Shown piece after piece: positions 45,507 through 56,515 of a stretch of DNA of 64,000 nt. Position numbers and translations under genes: made by a program. The number at the start of each line of letters is the position of its first letter. Position 1 is the stretch's first letter. A model generated the notes under the pieces. That model had not been told where the DNA came from. It was given only the letters and a program-made list of their open reading frames with translations, and did not search any database. Source of the stretch: Streptomyces cinnamoneus (GTDB taxonomy: Bacteria > Actinomycetota > Actinomycetes > Streptomycetales > Streptomycetaceae); contig NZ_BMVB01000002.1 in assembly GCF_014650495.1 (NCBI RefSeq), positions 248,001-312,000 of the forward strand. The letters run 5' to 3'.

Positions 45507-46367
45507 ATGAACGATCAGGCTGTCTGCTGCTACCGGCACCCGGACCGGGAGACCGGCGTTCGCTGCACCCGCTGCGAACGCCCGATCTGCCCCGAGTGCA
45601 TGGTCAGCGCCTCGGTCGGCTTCCAGTGCCCGGAGTGCGTGACCAGCACGTCCGGTACGGGCCACGCCCCGCGGGCGGGCGCGCCGCGCACGATCGCGGG
45701 CGCCACCCACACGGACGACCCGCGGCTGGTCACCAAGGTGCTGCTGGGGATCAACGTCGCCGTGTGGATTGCGGTGATGGCCACGGACACCGGCCTGCTG
45801 AACGCGCTGGAGCTCTTCGGGCGCGCGTCCCTGTCGGAGTACGGCCCCTCGGAGGGCGTCGCCGCGGGGCAGTGGTACCGCCTGCTGACGGCGGTCTTCC
45901 TGCACCAGCAGGCCATGCACATCGCCTTCAACATGGTCTCGCTGTGGTTCCTGGGCCCGCCGCTGGAGGCGGCGCTGGGCCGCGCCCGCTACCTGACCCT
46001 CTACCTGCTGTCCGGGCTCGGCGGCAGCGCCCTGACCTACCTCCTCGCCCCGCCCAACCAGCCCTCGCTCGGCGCCTCCGGCGCGATCTTCGGCCTGCTG
46101 GGTGCCACGGCGGTGCTGATGCGCCGGCTGAACTACGACATGCGCCCGGTCATCGCGCTGCTCGTGCTCAACCTGATCTTCACCTTCACCTGGAGCAACA
46201 TCTCCTGGGAGGCCCACGTCGGCGGCCTCGTGGTGGGGACGGCGGTGGCGTACGGGATGGTGCACGCCCCCCGCGACCGGCGTGCGCTGGTGCAGCGCCT
46301 CACCTGCCTGGCGGCGCTTGTGGTGATCATTGCGGTGGTGGGGATCCGGACGCTCCAGCTCGGCTGA
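45507..46367 (+). CDS. Rhomboid-family intramembrane serine protease with N-terminal B-box-like zinc finger
   Basis: 286 aa. The N-terminus (residues 5-45) has a Cys/His cluster (CCYRHPDRETGVRCTRCERP then ICPECM and FQCPECV), a B-box-like zinc site common in actinobacterial rhomboids. Six membrane helices follow, with the catalytic serine in LGASGAIFGLLG and the histidine in WEAHVGGLVVG. It cleaves transmembrane substrates; the substrate is unknown. Confidence 0.93.
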   Translation: MNDQAVCCYRHPDRETGVRCTRCERPICPECMVSASVGFQCPECVTSTSGTGHAPRAGAPRTIAGATHTDDPRLVTKVLLGINVAVWIAVMATDTGLLNALELFGRASLSEYGPSEGVAAGQWYRLLTAVFLHQQAMHIAFNMVSLWFLGPPLEAALGRARYLTLYLLSGLGGSALTYLLAPPNQPSLGASGAIFGLLGATAVLMRRLNYDMRPVIALLVLNLIFTFTWSNISWEAHVGGLVVGTAVAYGMVHAPRDRRALVQRLTCLAALVVIIAVVGIRTLQLG

Positions 46368-46465
46368 GGCGCGTCCCGGGCGTCGGCTGAGGCGCGTCCC
46401 GGGCGCGTCCGGGAGGCATCCGGGAGTGTCCCGTGGTGCGTCACCCACACCGGTGGACGCACAGG

Positions 46466-46675
46466 TTGTCCACAACACGTGCAGGATCTTGTGCACGCTG
46501 TGCAGGAACAGGCGTTCGGCGTGTCCGTGGCCCGTCTGAGCTGCGTTTTCGCTGGGCGGCGCCGGTGTGACCATCGATACGAAGCGCTTGCGATCAGTCA
46601 CACCGGCGTCAATGCCAGGGAAGTTATCCACAGATCTTCTGAGTTTTCCCCCACTGTGGACGAGGGTGTGGATAA
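46466..46675. other. DnaA-box cluster outside oriC
   Basis: The 356-bp gap between the rhomboid and crgA genes contains perfect or near-perfect DnaA boxes: TTGTCCACA (46466-46474), TTATCCACA (46624-46632), TGTGGACGA (46655-46663) and TGTGGATAA (46667-46675). The last two are on the opposite strand to the first two. Streptomyces coelicolor has such oriC-distal DnaA-titrating clusters; this one is about 28 kb from oriC. Confidence 0.82.
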
Positions 46676-46723
46676 CTCGAAGGAAGGTTCAGGGCAGAAC
46701 CGTCCCCCGGCCCTCGGAAAGGG

Positions 46724-46978
46724 TTACTTCCACTGGGTCGAGACGACGAACCCGGCCGCGATGAAGCCGAAGCCGACCACGATGTTCCAGTTCTTCAGGG
46801 ACTCCACCGGCATGTCGCCGCTCGTCACGTAGAAGACGACGATCCAGGCCAGCCCGATCAGGAACATCGCCAGCATCAACGGCGCCACCCAACGGCGACC
46901 GGTCGTCAGCTTGATGTTCTGCTGCTTCGCCGGCGGCGGCGTGAAGTCGTCCTTCTTGCGGATCCGTGACTTCGGCAC
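46724..46978 (-). CDS. crgA: Cell division protein CrgA
   Basis: 84 aa, GTG start with AGGAGAG. Two membrane helices ([20 protein letters not shown] and [16 protein letters not shown]) after a basic N-terminus ([16 protein letters not shown]). CrgA controls FtsZ-ring timing and septation in Streptomyces and bridges FtsZ and PBPs in mycobacteria. The length is typical. Confidence 0.96.
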   Translation of the reverse strand: MPKSRIRKKDDFTPPPAKQQNIKLTTGRRWVAPLMLAMFLIGLAWIVVFYVTSGDMPVESLKNWNIVVGFGFIAAGFVVSTQWK

Positions 46979-47121
46979 GAGGTAACTCTCCTGTCGATGC
47001 GCTGCGTGACCGCGCTGGGGTACAAGGCTGGTCCGCCGGGGCGGGAGTGCCGGGAGCGCTTCCTTCCCCCGGGCGTCCGTTAGCGTAGTGCTTCCGCGGC
47101 GTCGGAGAGGATAAGGGTACG

Positions 47122-47883
47122 TTGAGCAATTCTGCGGACTCCACCAGCGGGCCCGTCCGGCGGTTCCGTCCGGTACGGCTGCTGACGGGCGGGGTCTTCG
47201 CCCTCGCCGGTCTCATCTTCTGGATGAGCTTCAACACCGCCCAGGGCACCAACATCCGCACCGACGACTCCATGCTGCGCCTGTCCGACCTCATCCAGGA
47301 ACGCAGCCGCAAGAACGGCGCCCTGGAGGACAGCGCCGCGGCCGCCCGCGCCCAAGTCGACGCCCTCGCCCGGCGCGACAGCGGCGACACGGCGCAGGAC
47401 CGGAAGCTCACCGCACTGGAGGACGCGGCGGGCACCCGCAAGACCACCGGCCAGGGCCTGACCGTCACCCTCACCGACGCGCCGCCCAACGCCACCGCCA
47501 GGATCCCCGGCGTCCCCCAGCCCCAGCCCAACGACCTGGTCATCCATCAGCAGGACCTCCAGGCCGTCGTCAACGCCCTGTGGAAGGGCGGCGCGAAGGG
47601 CATCCAGGTGATGGACCAGCGGCTGATCTCCACCAGCGCGGTCCGCTGCGTCGGCAACACCCTCATCCTGCAGGGCCGCGTCTACTCCCCGCCCTACAAG
47701 GTCACCGCCGTCGGCGACCGCAGCACGCTCCGCAAGTCGCTCGACTCCTCCCCCGCGATCCAGAACTACCTGCAGTACGTGAACGCCTACGGGCTCGGCT
47801 GGAAAGTCGACCAGCACGACGCGGTGACACTTCCCGGCTACTCGGGCACAGTGGATCTCCACTACGCCAAGCCCATGGGATAA
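47122..47883 (+). CDS. DUF881 family protein
   Basis: 253 aa from a TTG start at 47122. N-terminal signal anchor ([20 protein letters not shown]), a coiled-coil stretch ([20 protein letters not shown]) and the DUF881 domain (about 100-250; [52 protein letters not shown]). Same place as Rv0012 between crgA and trpG. Extracytoplasmic; division-related function suspected but not established. Confidence 0.9.
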   Translation: MSNSADSTSGPVRRFRPVRLLTGGVFALAGLIFWMSFNTAQGTNIRTDDSMLRLSDLIQERSRKNGALEDSAAAARAQVDALARRDSGDTAQDRKLTALEDAAGTRKTTGQGLTVTLTDAPPNATARIPGVPQPQPNDLVIHQQDLQAVVNALWKGGAKGIQVMDQRLISTSAVRCVGNTLILQGRVYSPPYKVTAVGDRSTLRKSLDSSPAIQNYLQYVNAYGLGWKVDQHDAVTLPGYSGTVDLHYAKPMG

Positions 47884-47904
47884 CACCCGGGAAGGGGTCG
47901 GCCG

Positions 47905-48744
47905 GTGGGGTTACGACGGGTCGTCCGCACGCTCAGCGAACTGTGCCTCACCATCGGCACACTCATCGTCCTCTTCGTGGTGTACGTCCTCTACTGGACC
48001 GGCGTCCGCGCCGACGACGCCATGCGCGAGGAGATCGGCCGCCTGCAGGACCGCTGGGCCTCAGGGCCCGTGGCGCCCGTCCCCGCCGCCGGGGAGCCCG
48101 CCCCGCCGCCGGCCTCACCGCCGGCCGGCCCCGGCAGCCCCGGCGGGGACCGCGCACAGGGCGGCGACCGGGCACAGGGCGGTGACCGGGCCCGCTCCGA
48201 GGCCCGCGACCAGGACGCGCCGCCACCCGCCGCGGCCGGCGAAGCGCCCCCGCCCGCGCCGCGCACGGCCCACCGCCCCGGCGCCTCCTTCGCCGTCATG
48301 TACGTCCCGCGCTTCGGCACCGGCTGGGCCAAGCCCGTCCTCCAGGGCACCGGCACCGACGTGCTGAAGAGGGGCCTCGGCCACTACGAGCGCACCGCCG
48401 GCCTCGGCGAGAGGGGCAACTTCGCCGTCGCCGGCCACCGCCGCACCCACGGTGACCCGTTCAAGGACCTGCCCGCCCTGCGCCCCGGCGACGCGGTGGT
48501 GCTGACGGACGGCACCACCTGGTTCACCTACCGCGTCGACACCCACCCGTACCGGACGCTGCCCGACGACACCGCCGTCCTCGACCCGGTGCCCGCCCGG
48601 TCCGGCTACCGGGAGCCCGGCCGCTACCTGACGCTGACGACCTGTGATCCGGAGTGGGGCCACAGCCACCGGCTGATCGTCTGGGCCCACCTCGACGCCA
48701 CCCGGCCCGCCGCACAGGGCCGGCCCGGCGCGTTGTCCGGCTGA
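47905..48744 (+). CDS. Class E sortase (first of three)
   Basis: 279 aa, GTG start with GGAAGGGG, 21 bp after the DUF881 gene. N-terminal membrane helix (LCLTIGTLIVLFVVYVLYW), a Pro/Ala-rich spacer (about 55-125), then the sortase fold with His in FAVAGHRRTHGDPF, catalytic Cys in YLTLTTCDPEWG and Arg in HSHRLIVWAHL. The active site is complete. Class E enzymes recognise LAxTG-type signals, for example chaplins. Confidence 0.9.
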   Translation: MGLRRVVRTLSELCLTIGTLIVLFVVYVLYWTGVRADDAMREEIGRLQDRWASGPVAPVPAAGEPAPPPASPPAGPGSPGGDRAQGGDRAQGGDRARSEARDQDAPPPAAAGEAPPPAPRTAHRPGASFAVMYVPRFGTGWAKPVLQGTGTDVLKRGLGHYERTAGLGERGNFAVAGHRRTHGDPFKDLPALRPGDAVVLTDGTTWFTYRVDTHPYRTLPDDTAVLDPVPARSGYREPGRYLTLTTCDPEWGHSHRLIVWAHLDATRPAAQGRPGALSG

Positions 48745-48834
48745 GCCCCGCCGCGGGGCACCGCCCTTTAGTCTGGTGCTGCAATCGACCATCAATACGG
48801 TCCACCGACCACGTCATCGGCAAGGGGGGACAGC

Positions 48835-49029
48835 ATGTACGGCTGGATCTGGCGTCATCTGCCGGGCAACGCATGGGTGAGGGCTCTGATCTCGTTGCTG
48901 CTCGCGCTGGCGATCGTCTACGCCCTCTTCCAGTACGTCTTCCCCTGGGCGGAACCGCTGTTGCCGTTCAATGACGTGACGGTCGACAACGGCCTGCCGG
49001 CGGGCAGCGCAATGACGGAATGGCGGTAA
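48835..49029 (+). CDS. Small conserved membrane protein
   Basis: 64 aa, ATG with AAGGGGGG upstream. One membrane helix (ALISLLLALAIVYALFQYVF) followed by a short outer tail (VTVDNGLPAGSAMTEW). It sits 4 bp before the amidotransferase gene within the sortase gene string and is likely co-transcribed. Family not recognised. Confidence 0.75.
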   Translation: MYGWIWRHLPGNAWVRALISLLLALAIVYALFQYVFPWAEPLLPFNDVTVDNGLPAGSAMTEWR

Positions 49030-49033
49030 CGCG

Positions 49034-49672
49034 GTGAGCGCGCGCATCCTCGTGGTGGACAACTACGACAGCTTCGTCTTCAACCTCGTTCAGTACCTCT
49101 ACCAGCTCGGCGCGGAGTGCGAAGTGCGCCGCAACGACGAGGTCGAGCCCGGCCACGCCCAGGACGGCTTCGACGGCGTCCTGCTGTCCCCGGGACCCGG
49201 AGCACCCGAACAGGCCGGTGTCTGCATCGACATGGTCCGGCACTGCGCCGACACCGGCGTCCCCGTCTTCGGCGTGTGCCTCGGCATGCAGTCGATGGCC
49301 GTCGCCTACGGCGGGGTCGTCGACCGGGCGCCCGAGCTGCTGCACGGCAAGACCTCGCCCGTCACCCACGAGGGCAAAGGCGTCTTCAACGGCCTCCCCT
49401 CGCCCTTCACCGCCACCCGCTACCACTCGCTGGCCGTGGAGCGGTCGAGCTGGCCGGACGAGCTGGAGATCACCGCCTGGACCGACAACGGCATCGCGAT
49501 GGGCCTGCGCCACCGCGACCTGCCCGTCGAGGGCGTGCAGTTCCACCCGGAGTCGGTGCTGACCGAGTGGGGTCACCGGATGCTCGCCAACTGGCTCGTC
49601 GCCTGCGGTGACACGGGGGCGGTGGAACGATCGGCCGGGCTCGCCCCGGTGGTGGGCAAGGCAGGGGCGTGA
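49034..49672 (+). CDS. Glutamine amidotransferase, TrpG/PabA type
   Basis: 212 aa, GTG start. Class I amidotransferase with nucleophile Cys in GVCLGMQS, the His of QFHPESVLTEWG, and the ILVVDNYDSFVFNLVQYL start typical of anthranilate or aminodeoxychorismate synthase component II. Provides ammonia from glutamine to a TrpE/PabB partner not present here. It is the trpG-position gene (Rv0013) of actinobacterial origins. Which pathway it serves cannot be decided from sequence. Confidence 0.92.
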   Translation: MSARILVVDNYDSFVFNLVQYLYQLGAECEVRRNDEVEPGHAQDGFDGVLLSPGPGAPEQAGVCIDMVRHCADTGVPVFGVCLGMQSMAVAYGGVVDRAPELLHGKTSPVTHEGKGVFNGLPSPFTATRYHSLAVERSSWPDELEITAWTDNGIAMGLRHRDLPVEGVQFHPESVLTEWGHRMLANWLVACGDTGAVERSAGLAPVVGKAGA

Positions 49673-50613
49673 CCGCACTCCGGCCCGAGCAGGATCCCCT
49701 GCTCGTTCCGAAGCCGACGTCGTACGGCACGGGATCCGTCTCGCAGCCGCTGCCGCCGGAGGACGACCCGACGATCTCCCTGCGCCGGGTCGAGCCCGCG
49801 CCGCCACTGGTCACCGGCGGCCGGGCCGAGCGGCGCAGGGCCGCGGGGCGGTCCGCCTCCGCCGCATCCGGAGGGCGCGCCGAGCGCCGCCGTGCCGCAC
49901 AGCGCGCCGCGCGCGCCCGCCGGGACAGCGTGGGAGTCGTCGCGAGCCGGCTCGTCGGCGAGCTGTTCATCACCCTCGGCGTCGTCATGCTGCTGTTCGT
50001 CGCCTACCAGCTGTGGTGGACGAACGTCATCGCCCAGCGGCAGGCCGGCGGGGCGGCCGACAGCCTGCAGAACAGCTGGGAGAAGGGCGACGGCCCCGAC
50101 CGCTCCGCGGGGGCGTTCTCGCCCGGTCAGGGCTTCGCCATCCTCTACATCCCCTCGCTGGACGTGAAGGCCCCCATCGCCCAGGGCGTCAACAAGCACA
50201 AGGTCCTCGACCGCGGCATGGTCGGGCATTACGAGGGCGACGGGGCCGGCGCGCTGAAGACCGCGATGCCCTGGGACAAGCAGGGCAACTTCGCGCTGGC
50301 CGGCCACCGCAACACGCACGGGGAGCCGTTCCGTTACGTCAACCGGCTGCAGCCCGGCGACAAGATCGTCGTGGAGACGAAGGACGCCTTCTACACGTAC
50401 GAGATGACCAGCCGCCTGGACCAGACGTCTCCGGCGAACATCCGGGTCATCCAGCCCGTGCCCCCCGGATCGGGCTTCAGGGCGCCGGGCCGCTACATCA
50501 CCCTGACCACCTGTACTCCCGAGTTCACCAGTACCTACCGCATGATCGTGTGGGGCAAGATGGTCGACGAGCGGCCCCGGAGCAAGGGCAAGCCGGACGC
50601 GCTCGTCAACTGA
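49669..50613 (+). CDS. Class E sortase (second)
   Basis: 314 aa, GTG overlapping the amidotransferase stop (GTGA). A cytoplasmic N-terminus of about 85 residues rich in Arg/Ala (RAERRRAAGR), membrane helix (LFITLGVVMLLFVAYQLWW), then sortase motifs GNFALAGHRNTHGEPF, TLTTCTPEFTS and YRMIVWGKM. In S. coelicolor the paired SrtE1/SrtE2 enzymes are encoded at this place and attach long chaplins to the wall. Which of the two this is cannot be assigned with certainty. Confidence 0.92.
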   Translation: MTALRPEQDPLLVPKPTSYGTGSVSQPLPPEDDPTISLRRVEPAPPLVTGGRAERRRAAGRSASAASGGRAERRRAAQRAARARRDSVGVVASRLVGELFITLGVVMLLFVAYQLWWTNVIAQRQAGGAADSLQNSWEKGDGPDRSAGAFSPGQGFAILYIPSLDVKAPIAQGVNKHKVLDRGMVGHYEGDGAGALKTAMPWDKQGNFALAGHRNTHGEPFRYVNRLQPGDKIVVETKDAFYTYEMTSRLDQTSPANIRVIQPVPPGSGFRAPGRYITLTTCTPEFTSTYRMIVWGKMVDERPRSKGKPDALVN

Positions 50614-50669
50614 GACACGCGCACGTGCACGCGAGACTGCGCGAACATCGAATCGGGGTACGAACGTCT

Positions 50670-51362
50670 GTGGCACGGACTGACCGCGTGCGGGGCCGCA
50701 TCGCCGCCACCGTCAGCGTCATCGGCGAGCTACTGATCACCGCAGGCGTGATCATGGCCCTCTTCGTCGTCTACTCCCTGTGGTGGACGAACGTCCTCGC
50801 CGACCGCGAGGCGGAGCGCCAGGGCAACCAGGTCCGCGAGACCTGGGCGAAGTCCCCGTCGGGCCCGGGCGCGCTCGACACCAAGGACGGCATCGGCTTC
50901 CTGCACGTCCCGGCCATGAAGAACGGCGAGGTGCTGGTCAAGGCCGGCACGGGCAGCAAGGTCCTCAACGAGGGCGTCGCCGGCTTCTACCGCGAGCCGG
51001 TGAAGGCCGGCATGCCCTGGGACAAGCAGGGCAACTTCACGCTGGCCGCGCACCGCGACGGGCACGGCGCGAAGTTCCACAACATCGACAAGGTCAGGAA
51101 GGGCGACGCGGTCGTCTTCGAGACGCGCGACGTCTGGTACGTCTACAAGGTCTACGCCGACCTGAAGCAGACCTCGCGCTACAACGTCGATGTGCTCGAC
51201 TCCGTCCCCAAGGAGTCCGGCAAGACCGTGCCGGGCCGCTTCCTCACCCTGACGACCTGCACGCCGGTCTACACCTCCGACTACCGCTACATCGTCTGGG
51301 CCGAACTGACCCGCACCGAAAAGGTCGACGCCAAGCGCACCCCGCCCACGGAGCTGCGCTAG
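50670..51362 (+). CDS. Class E sortase (third)
   Basis: 230 aa from the GTG at 50670. Short N-terminus, membrane helix (SVIGELLITAGVIMALFVVY), then GNFTLAAHRDGHGAKF (His), FLTLTTCTPVYTS (Cys) and YRYIVWAEL (Arg). Closely similar in layout to the preceding sortase (shared VEKAGMPWDKQGNF-like segment PVKAGMPWDKQGNF versus LKTAMPWDKQGNF), so probably a tandem duplication. Likely SrtE1/E2 pair with its neighbour. Confidence 0.92.
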   Translation: MARTDRVRGRIAATVSVIGELLITAGVIMALFVVYSLWWTNVLADREAERQGNQVRETWAKSPSGPGALDTKDGIGFLHVPAMKNGEVLVKAGTGSKVLNEGVAGFYREPVKAGMPWDKQGNFTLAAHRDGHGAKFHNIDKVRKGDAVVFETRDVWYVYKVYADLKQTSRYNVDVLDSVPKESGKTVPGRFLTLTTCTPVYTSDYRYIVWAELTRTEKVDAKRTPPTELR

Positions 51363-51383
51363 CGGCCCGTACGCGGACGGCAA

Positions 51384-51417
51384 GAAGCCCCGGCACCGTC
51401 AAGGGTGCCGGGGCTTC
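51384..51417. terminator. Bidirectional terminator between sortase and pknB
   Basis: 14-bp perfect stem GAAGCCCCGGCACC / GGTGCCGGGGCTTC with a 6-nt loop, between convergent genes. Confidence 0.9.
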
Positions 51418-51438
51418 TTCGCGTCGTTCACGGGGCGG

Positions 51439-53466
<2,028 letters not shown>

Positions 53467-53629
53467 AGCTCCAGCCCTTCCGTTTCCCTGACCGCACCTT
53501 CGATACGTCCGACGGTGTGCTGTCCGGCATACCGTACCCGGCACACCGTGCCCGTTCCGGGCGTGACGGCCACCCGATACACGACCGGTACCGATGGAAT
53601 CGGCGTTCGGCTGCTACGGGTGAGCCGGA

Positions 53630-55081
53630 TCACTTCTCCGTGCTGAGCACCGCCTGCATCACGCTCTTCGCGACGGGCGCGGCGAGCTTGCCACCGGCGA
53701 TGTCGTCGCGGATCGTCTCCGAGCTCTCGATGACGACCGCGACGGCGACGGGCGAGCCGTTGCCGGTCTTGGCGTAGGAGATGAACCACGCGTACGGGTT
53801 GCCGCTGTTGTCGACACCGTGCTGCGCGGTACCGGTCTTGCCACCGACCTTGACGTTGTCGATCTGGGCCGCGGTTCCCGTGCCCTTCTCGACCACGGTC
53901 TCCATGATGCTCTGCAGCTTCCGCGCGTTCTCGGCGGAGACCGGCTGGCCCATCTCCTTGGGCGTGTGGTGCTCGATGACGTTCAGGTTGGGCGCGCGCA
54001 GCTTGTCGACCATGTACGGCTCCATGAGCTTGCCGTTGTTGGCGACCGCGGCGGCGACCATGGCCATCTGCAGCGGGGTCACGCGGTTGGACGCCTGGCC
54101 GATGCCGGCCATGGCGTTCTGCGGGCGGTTGTCCTTGGGGAAGACGCTGGGCACGGCGCGCACGGGCGTGTCGACCGGCTTGTTGAAGCCGAACTTGTTC
54201 GCCTGGTCGATCATCTTCTTGTTGCCGAGGTCGGCGCTGACCTTGCCGAAGACGGTGTTGCAGGACCACTGGAGGGCGACCCGCAGCGAGGCGTCCTTGC
54301 AGGGGATGTTGCCCTCGTTCTGCAGCTCCACCCGGGTGTCCGGCAGGATCCACGGCAGCGGCGAGTCCGTCTTGGCGTCGACGTCCTTGTACAGGCCGTT
54401 CTCCAGCGCCGCGGCGGCCGTGACGACCTTGAAGGTCGAGCCCGGCGGGTAGGTCTGCTTCAGGGCCCGGTTGAGCATGGGCTGGTTCTTGTCGGCCTGC
54501 AGCTCCTTCCACGCCTTGTCGTCCTGGGCCCCGGCGATCGTCGAGGGGTCGTACGAGGGCGTGGAGGCCAGGGCGAGGATCTTGCCGGTGCGCGGGTCGA
54601 TGGCGGCGACGGCGCCCTTCGACTTGCCGAGGCCCTTGAAGGCGGCCTCCTGGGCCTTGGCGTTGAGGGTGGTGATCACGTCACCGCCCTTCTTGCCCTT
54701 GCCGGTGATCATGTCGACCGTGCGGTTGAAGAACAGCCGGTCGTCGTCGCCGGTGAGGACCTTGTCCTCCAGCTTCTCGATCTGGTTCGCGTCGAACACC
54801 TGCGAGCTGTAACCCGTGACCGGGGCCCACATCTCGCCGTTCTTGTAGGTGCGCTTGAACTTGAAGTCGATGCCGCCGGTCTCCTGGGAGCCGGTGATGG
54901 CCTGGCCGTCGACGATGATGTTGCCGCGCGGCTGGCTGTAGCGGGCGATCGTCACCCGGCGGTTGTGCTTGTTGGCCTTGAGTTCGTCGGCCTGGACGAA
55001 CTGGATCCAGTTGTCCCGGACCATCAGGGCGAGGATGAGGAGACCGCAGAAGATGGCGATCCGGCGCACGGGCTTGTTCAC
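53630..55081 (-). CDS. pbpA: Penicillin-binding transpeptidase PbpA
   Basis: 483 aa, GTG overlapping the ftsW/rodA stop (GTGA). N-terminal signal anchor, dimerisation domain, then transpeptidase motifs Ser215-x-x-Lys218 (PPGSTFKVV), SCN at 273-275 and KTG in VGGKTGTAQHG. Class B PBP that cross-links peptidoglycan with its adjacent SEDS glycosyltransferase. A 163-bp gap separates it from pknB. Confidence 0.95.
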   Translation of the reverse strand: MNKPVRRIAIFCGLLILALMVRDNWIQFVQADELKANKHNRRVTIARYSQPRGNIIVDGQAITGSQETGGIDFKFKRTYKNGEMWAPVTGYSSQVFDANQIEKLEDKVLTGDDDRLFFNRTVDMITGKGKKGGDVITTLNAKAQEAAFKGLGKSKGAVAAIDPRTGKILALASTPSYDPSTIAGAQDDKAWKELQADKNQPMLNRALKQTYPPGSTFKVVTAAAALENGLYKDVDAKTDSPLPWILPDTRVELQNEGNIPCKDASLRVALQWSCNTVFGKVSADLGNKKMIDQANKFGFNKPVDTPVRAVPSVFPKDNRPQNAMAGIGQASNRVTPLQMAMVAAAVANNGKLMEPYMVDKLRAPNLNVIEHHTPKEMGQPVSAENARKLQSIMETVVEKGTGTAAQIDNVKVGGKTGTAQHGVDNSGNPYAWFISYAKTGNGSPVAVAVVIESSETIRDDIAGGKLAAPVAKSVMQAVLSTEK

Positions 55082-56493
55082 GGACGGACCACCTGGGTCA
55101 TCTCGGCGTCGGGGGACGGGGCGGGGGCCGGGGCGGGACGCCGCGCGGTGTCGCTGATCTTGATCAGAACGGCGATGAGCGCCCAGTTGGCGATGACGGA
55201 GGAACCACCCTGAGCCATGAACGGCATGGTCATACCCGTCAGCGGGATGAGGCCCATGACACCGCCGGCGACCACGAAGACCTGGATCGCGAAGGCGCCG
55301 GACAGACCGGTCGCGAGCAGCTTGCCGAAGGGGTCCCGGGCGGCCAGTGCCGTACGGACGCCCCGCTCCACGATCAGGCCGTAGACGAGCAGTATGGCCA
55401 TGACGCCGGCCAGGCCCAGCTCCTCGCCGACCGTGGCCAGGATGAAGTCGGAGTTGGCCGCGAAGCCGATCAGGTCCGAGTGGCCCTGCCCCCAGCCCGT
55501 GCCGAAGACGCCGCCGGAGCCGAAGGCCATCAGGGCCTGGGCGATCTGGTCGGAGCTGCCGTCCTTGAACGCGTCGAAGGGGTGCAGCCAGGCGTCGACA
55601 CGCTGCTGGACGTGGTGCTCGAAGGTCGACACCGCGACCGCGCCGACGGCGGACATCAGCAGACCGAAGACGATCCAGCTGGTGCGCTCGGTCGCCACGT
55701 AGAGCATCACGACGAACATGCCGAAGAACAGCAGCGACGTACCGAGGTCGGTCTCGAAGACCAGGATCAGGATGGAGAACGCCCAGACCGCCAGGATCGG
55801 GCCGAGGTCACGGCCGCGCGGCAGGTACAGGCCCATGAAGCGGCGGCTGGCCAGGGCCAGTGCGTCGCGCTTCACCATCAGATAGCCGGCGAAGAAGATC
55901 GACAGGACGATCTTGGCGAACTCACCGGGCTGGATCGAGCCGAGGCCCGGGATGGTGATCCAGATGCGCGCACCGAACTTCGCGGGGAAGAACATCGGTG
56001 CGACCAGCAGGATCAGCGCGGCCACCATGGAGATGTAGGTGTAGCGCTGGAGGATGCGGTGGTCCTTCAGCACGATCAGCACGGCCACGAACAGCGCGAT
56101 GCCCAGCGCCGAGAACATCAGCTGGTTGGTGGCGCTGGCCGTGAAGAACTTGCGGGCCTGCAGCCGCGGCGACTGGTCGAGCCGCCAGATGATGACCAGG
56201 CCGATGCCGTTGAGGAGCGTGGCCAGCGGCAGCAGCAGGGGATCGGCGTACTTGGCGAACTTCCGCACCACCAGGTGCCCGACGCCCGCCATCAGGCCGA
56301 GGCCGACGCCGTAGCCGAGCAGCCCGGAGGGCATCTCGCCGTCCATGGCGAGACCCACGTTGGCGTACGCGAAGCAGGGGATGAGCACGGCGAAGGCCAG
56401 CAGCGCGAGCTCGGTGTTGCGCCGGCTCGGCGCCCCCGCGGTACTGATCGTCGTGGTGTTGGTGGTGTTCGGCATGGGTGAAATCGCTGACAT
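55078..56493 (-). CDS. SEDS peptidoglycan glycosyltransferase (FtsW/RodA/SpoVE)
   Basis: 471 aa, polytopic (about 12 helices). SEDS motifs FGARIWITIPGLGSIQPGEF, FETDLGTSLLFFGMF and FAANSDFILATVGEELGLAG. Polymerises glycan strands from lipid II in a complex with the class B PBP encoded next. RodA versus FtsW cannot be decided from sequence alone; in the mycobacterial operon this gene is rodA. Confidence 0.93.
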   Translation of the reverse strand: MSAISPMPNTTNTTTISTAGAPSRRNTELALLAFAVLIPCFAYANVGLAMDGEMPSGLLGYGVGLGLMAGVGHLVVRKFAKYADPLLLPLATLLNGIGLVIIWRLDQSPRLQARKFFTASATNQLMFSALGIALFVAVLIVLKDHRILQRYTYISMVAALILLVAPMFFPAKFGARIWITIPGLGSIQPGEFAKIVLSIFFAGYLMVKRDALALASRRFMGLYLPRGRDLGPILAVWAFSILILVFETDLGTSLLFFGMFVVMLYVATERTSWIVFGLLMSAVGAVAVSTFEHHVQQRVDAWLHPFDAFKDGSSDQIAQALMAFGSGGVFGTGWGQGHSDLIGFAANSDFILATVGEELGLAGVMAILLVYGLIVERGVRTALAARDPFGKLLATGLSGAFAIQVFVVAGGVMGLIPLTGMTMPFMAQGGSSVIANWALIAVLIKISDTARRPAPAPAPSPDAEMTQVVRP

Positions 56494-56515
56494 GGCGTGA
56501 TGGCCCCTTACGGCT

